The notes under the pieces: model-generated
Databases searched by the model: none
The model's input: only the letters and a program-made list of their open reading frames with translations
What the model was told of the DNA's origin: nothing
Origin: Betaproteobacteria bacterium
Lineage (GTDB): Bacteria > Pseudomonadota > Gammaproteobacteria > Burkholderiales > SG8-39
Direction of reading: 5' to 3'
DNA length: 7,897 nucleotides
Assembly (NCBI GenBank): GCA_005881355.1
Contig: VBDM01000120.1
Coordinates: 1-7,897 of the forward strand
Part shown: positions 6,890-7,897 of the stretch, piece after piece
Position numbering within the stretch: position 1 is the stretch's first letter
Layout of the letters: each line of letters begins with the position of its first letter
Position numbers and translations under genes: made by a program

Positions 6890-7509
6890 GGACCCGGGTC
6901 AAAATCTGCGGCATCACGCGGGTGGAGGACGCGCAAGCGGCCTCCGCCGCAGGTGCCGATGCGATCGGGCTCGTGTTCTATCGCCCGAGTCCGCGTAACG
7001 TCACGCTGGAGCGCGCGCGTAGCATAGCGACGCAGACGCCGCCCTTTATCGCGACCGTGGCCGTATTCGTGAATCCTTCTGGCGAGGAAGTCGAGCAGGT
7101 GATTCGCGAATGCGGCGTGACGCTGCTCCAGTTCCACGGCGAGGAGTCTCCCGAATTCTGCGCTGCGTTCTCGCGCCCCTACATCAAGGCGGCGCGGATT
7201 CGCCCAGGGTTGGATTTGATAAAATACCTCGCGCCATACGCGGGCGCCCGGGCATGGATGCTCGACGCTTTTCACGGCGATCTCTGGGGCGGAACGGGAG
7301 GCACGTTCGACTGGAGCCTGGTGCCGGAGAGCGCGACGAGGCCGATCATCCTCTCGGGCGGCCTGACGGCCGATAATGTCGTCGATGCCATCCATCGTGT
7401 GAGGCCTTACGCCGTCGACGTCTCCAGCGGCGTCGAGGCTTCGAAAGGGATCAAGGACGCCGCGAAAATCGCGGCCTTCATCGGAGCAGTGAAGAATGAA
7501 GATGTATGA
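6886..7509 (+). CDS. trpF: Phosphoribosylanthranilate isomerase
   Basis: TrpF performs the Amadori rearrangement of N-(5'-phosphoribosyl)anthranilate to 1-(o-carboxyphenylamino)-1-deoxyribulose 5-phosphate in tryptophan synthesis. It is a monofunctional TIM-barrel enzyme of 207 aa, a normal length, not fused to TrpC as in E. coli. The N-terminus MRTRVKICGIT carries the catalytic base C8. The catalytic acid is D127 in the segment LDAFHGDLWGGTGGTFDW. Phosphate-binding segments near the C-terminus are ILSGGLTADNV and VDVSSGVEASKGIKD. The ATG at 6886 overlaps the truA stop by 4 nt and has no obvious Shine-Dalgarno sequence, so it is probably translated by coupling. Its last 14 nt overlap the trpB start. 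The gene is intact. Confidence 0.97.
   Translation: MRTRVKICGITRVEDAQAASAAGADAIGLVFYRPSPRNVTLERARSIATQTPPFIATVAVFVNPSGEEVEQVIRECGVTLLQFHGEESPEFCAAFSRPYIKAARIRPGLDLIKYLAPYAGARAWMLDAFHGDLWGGTGGTFDWSLVPESATRPIILSGGLTADNVVDAIHRVRPYAVDVSSGVEASKGIKDAAKIAAFIGAVKNEDV
7483..7486 (+). promoter_or_regulatory. Ribosome binding site of trpB, favours the first ATG
   Basis: GGAG inside the end of trpF lies 9 nt before the ATG at 7496 and 15 nt before the second in-frame ATG at 7502. The spacing favours 7496, giving MKMYDLPDE. Confidence 0.5.
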
Positions 7510-7897
7510 CCTTCCGGACGAGCACGGGCATTTCGGCCGGTACGGCGGGGTGTTCGTCGCCGAGACGCTGGTGCACGCGCTCGACGAGCTCAAGCGCGCG
7601 TACGAGCGCTGCCGCAAGGATCCGGAGTTCGTCGCCGAGTTCGAGCACGAGCTCAAGCACTATGTCGGCCGGCCGACCCCTGTTTACCACGCGAGGCGCC
7701 TGTCCGATCGGCTCGGCGGAGCGCAGATCTACATCAAGCGCGAGGACCTGAACCACACCGGAGCGCACAAGATCAACAATACGATCGGCCAGGCGCTGCT
7801 GGCGAGGCGGATGGGGAAGCCGCGCGTGATCGCCGAGACCGGTGCCGGCATGCACGGTGTGGCCGCGGCGACGGTCGCGGCGCGCTACGGCATGGAA
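7496..7897 (+). CDS. trpB: Tryptophan synthase beta chain (3' end cut by window)
   Basis: TrpB is the PLP-dependent beta subunit of tryptophan synthase, condensing indole (channelled from TrpA) with L-serine to give tryptophan. The first 134 residues are present, about one third of the usual length of about 400. The frame begins MKMYDLPDEHGHFGRYGG. The PLP-binding lysine is K92 in HTGAHKINN. The catalytic glutamate is E114 at the start of ETGAGMHGVAAATVA, where the family usually has GAGQHG. ATG 7502 (two residues shorter) is an alternative start, but the GGAG at 7483-7486 favours 7496. The start overlaps trpF by 14 nt, so the two are co-transcribed and likely coupled. trpA is expected downstream, outside the window. 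The sequence matches the classical TrpB1 type rather than TrpB2. Confidence 0.97.
   Translation, partial: MKMYDLPDEHGHFGRYGGVFVAETLVHALDELKRAYERCRKDPEFVAEFEHELKHYVGRPTPVYHARRLSDRLGGAQIYIKREDLNHTGAHKINNTIGQALLARRMGKPRVIAETGAGMHGVAAATVAARYGME

Noticed and set aside
6820..7656. 278-codon open frame on the - strand across truA, trpF and trpB
   Set aside because: It runs antisense to three confidently identified genes and has no family resemblance.

Overview
This window is a stretch of conserved chromosomal housekeeping DNA from a high-GC betaproteobacterium. The order leuD-leuB-asd-fimV-truA-trpF-trpB, all on the + strand, is the arrangement I know from Burkholderiales, Rhodocyclales and Nitrosomonadales, where leuC lies just upstream and trpA, accD and folC follow downstream. 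The genus cannot be fixed from the sequence alone. I see no mobile element, tRNA, rRNA or CRISPR array, and no sign of foreign DNA.

Layout. Positions 1-2902 carry leucine and aspartate-family biosynthesis. leuD lacks only its start codon at the window edge, leuB follows 12 nt later, and asd follows after a 64-nt gap. Positions 2903-3090 are an AT-richer intergenic region with a possible weak terminator and candidate promoter elements. Positions 3091-6025 encode FimV, a large inner-membrane and peptidoglycan-binding protein linked to type IV pili and cell polarity. It has a signal peptide, FimV core domain, LysM domain, coiled coil, Ala/Pro/Lys-rich linker, one transmembrane helix and a cytoplasmic TPR-like and acidic region. 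Its reading frame is broken near 5541: the conserved C-terminus lies in the next frame. A strong intrinsic terminator (6049-6082) follows fimV, and truA starts only 12 nt after it. truA (tRNA pseudouridine synthase), trpF and trpB overlap one another by a few bases and look translationally coupled. trpB runs off the right edge.

How the genes work together. LeuD (with LeuC outside the window) and LeuB carry out consecutive steps of leucine synthesis. Asd makes the branch-point precursor for lysine/diaminopimelate, threonine and methionine. TrpF and TrpB carry out late steps of tryptophan synthesis. FimV and TruA are functionally unrelated to these pathways but are stable neighbours in this lineage.

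I did not find a previously undescribed system. The points most worth a second look are the fimV frame break at a 51-bp repeat, a triplicated juxtamembrane motif in FimV, the terminator placed against the truA start, and an unusual residue in the TrpB active-site loop.
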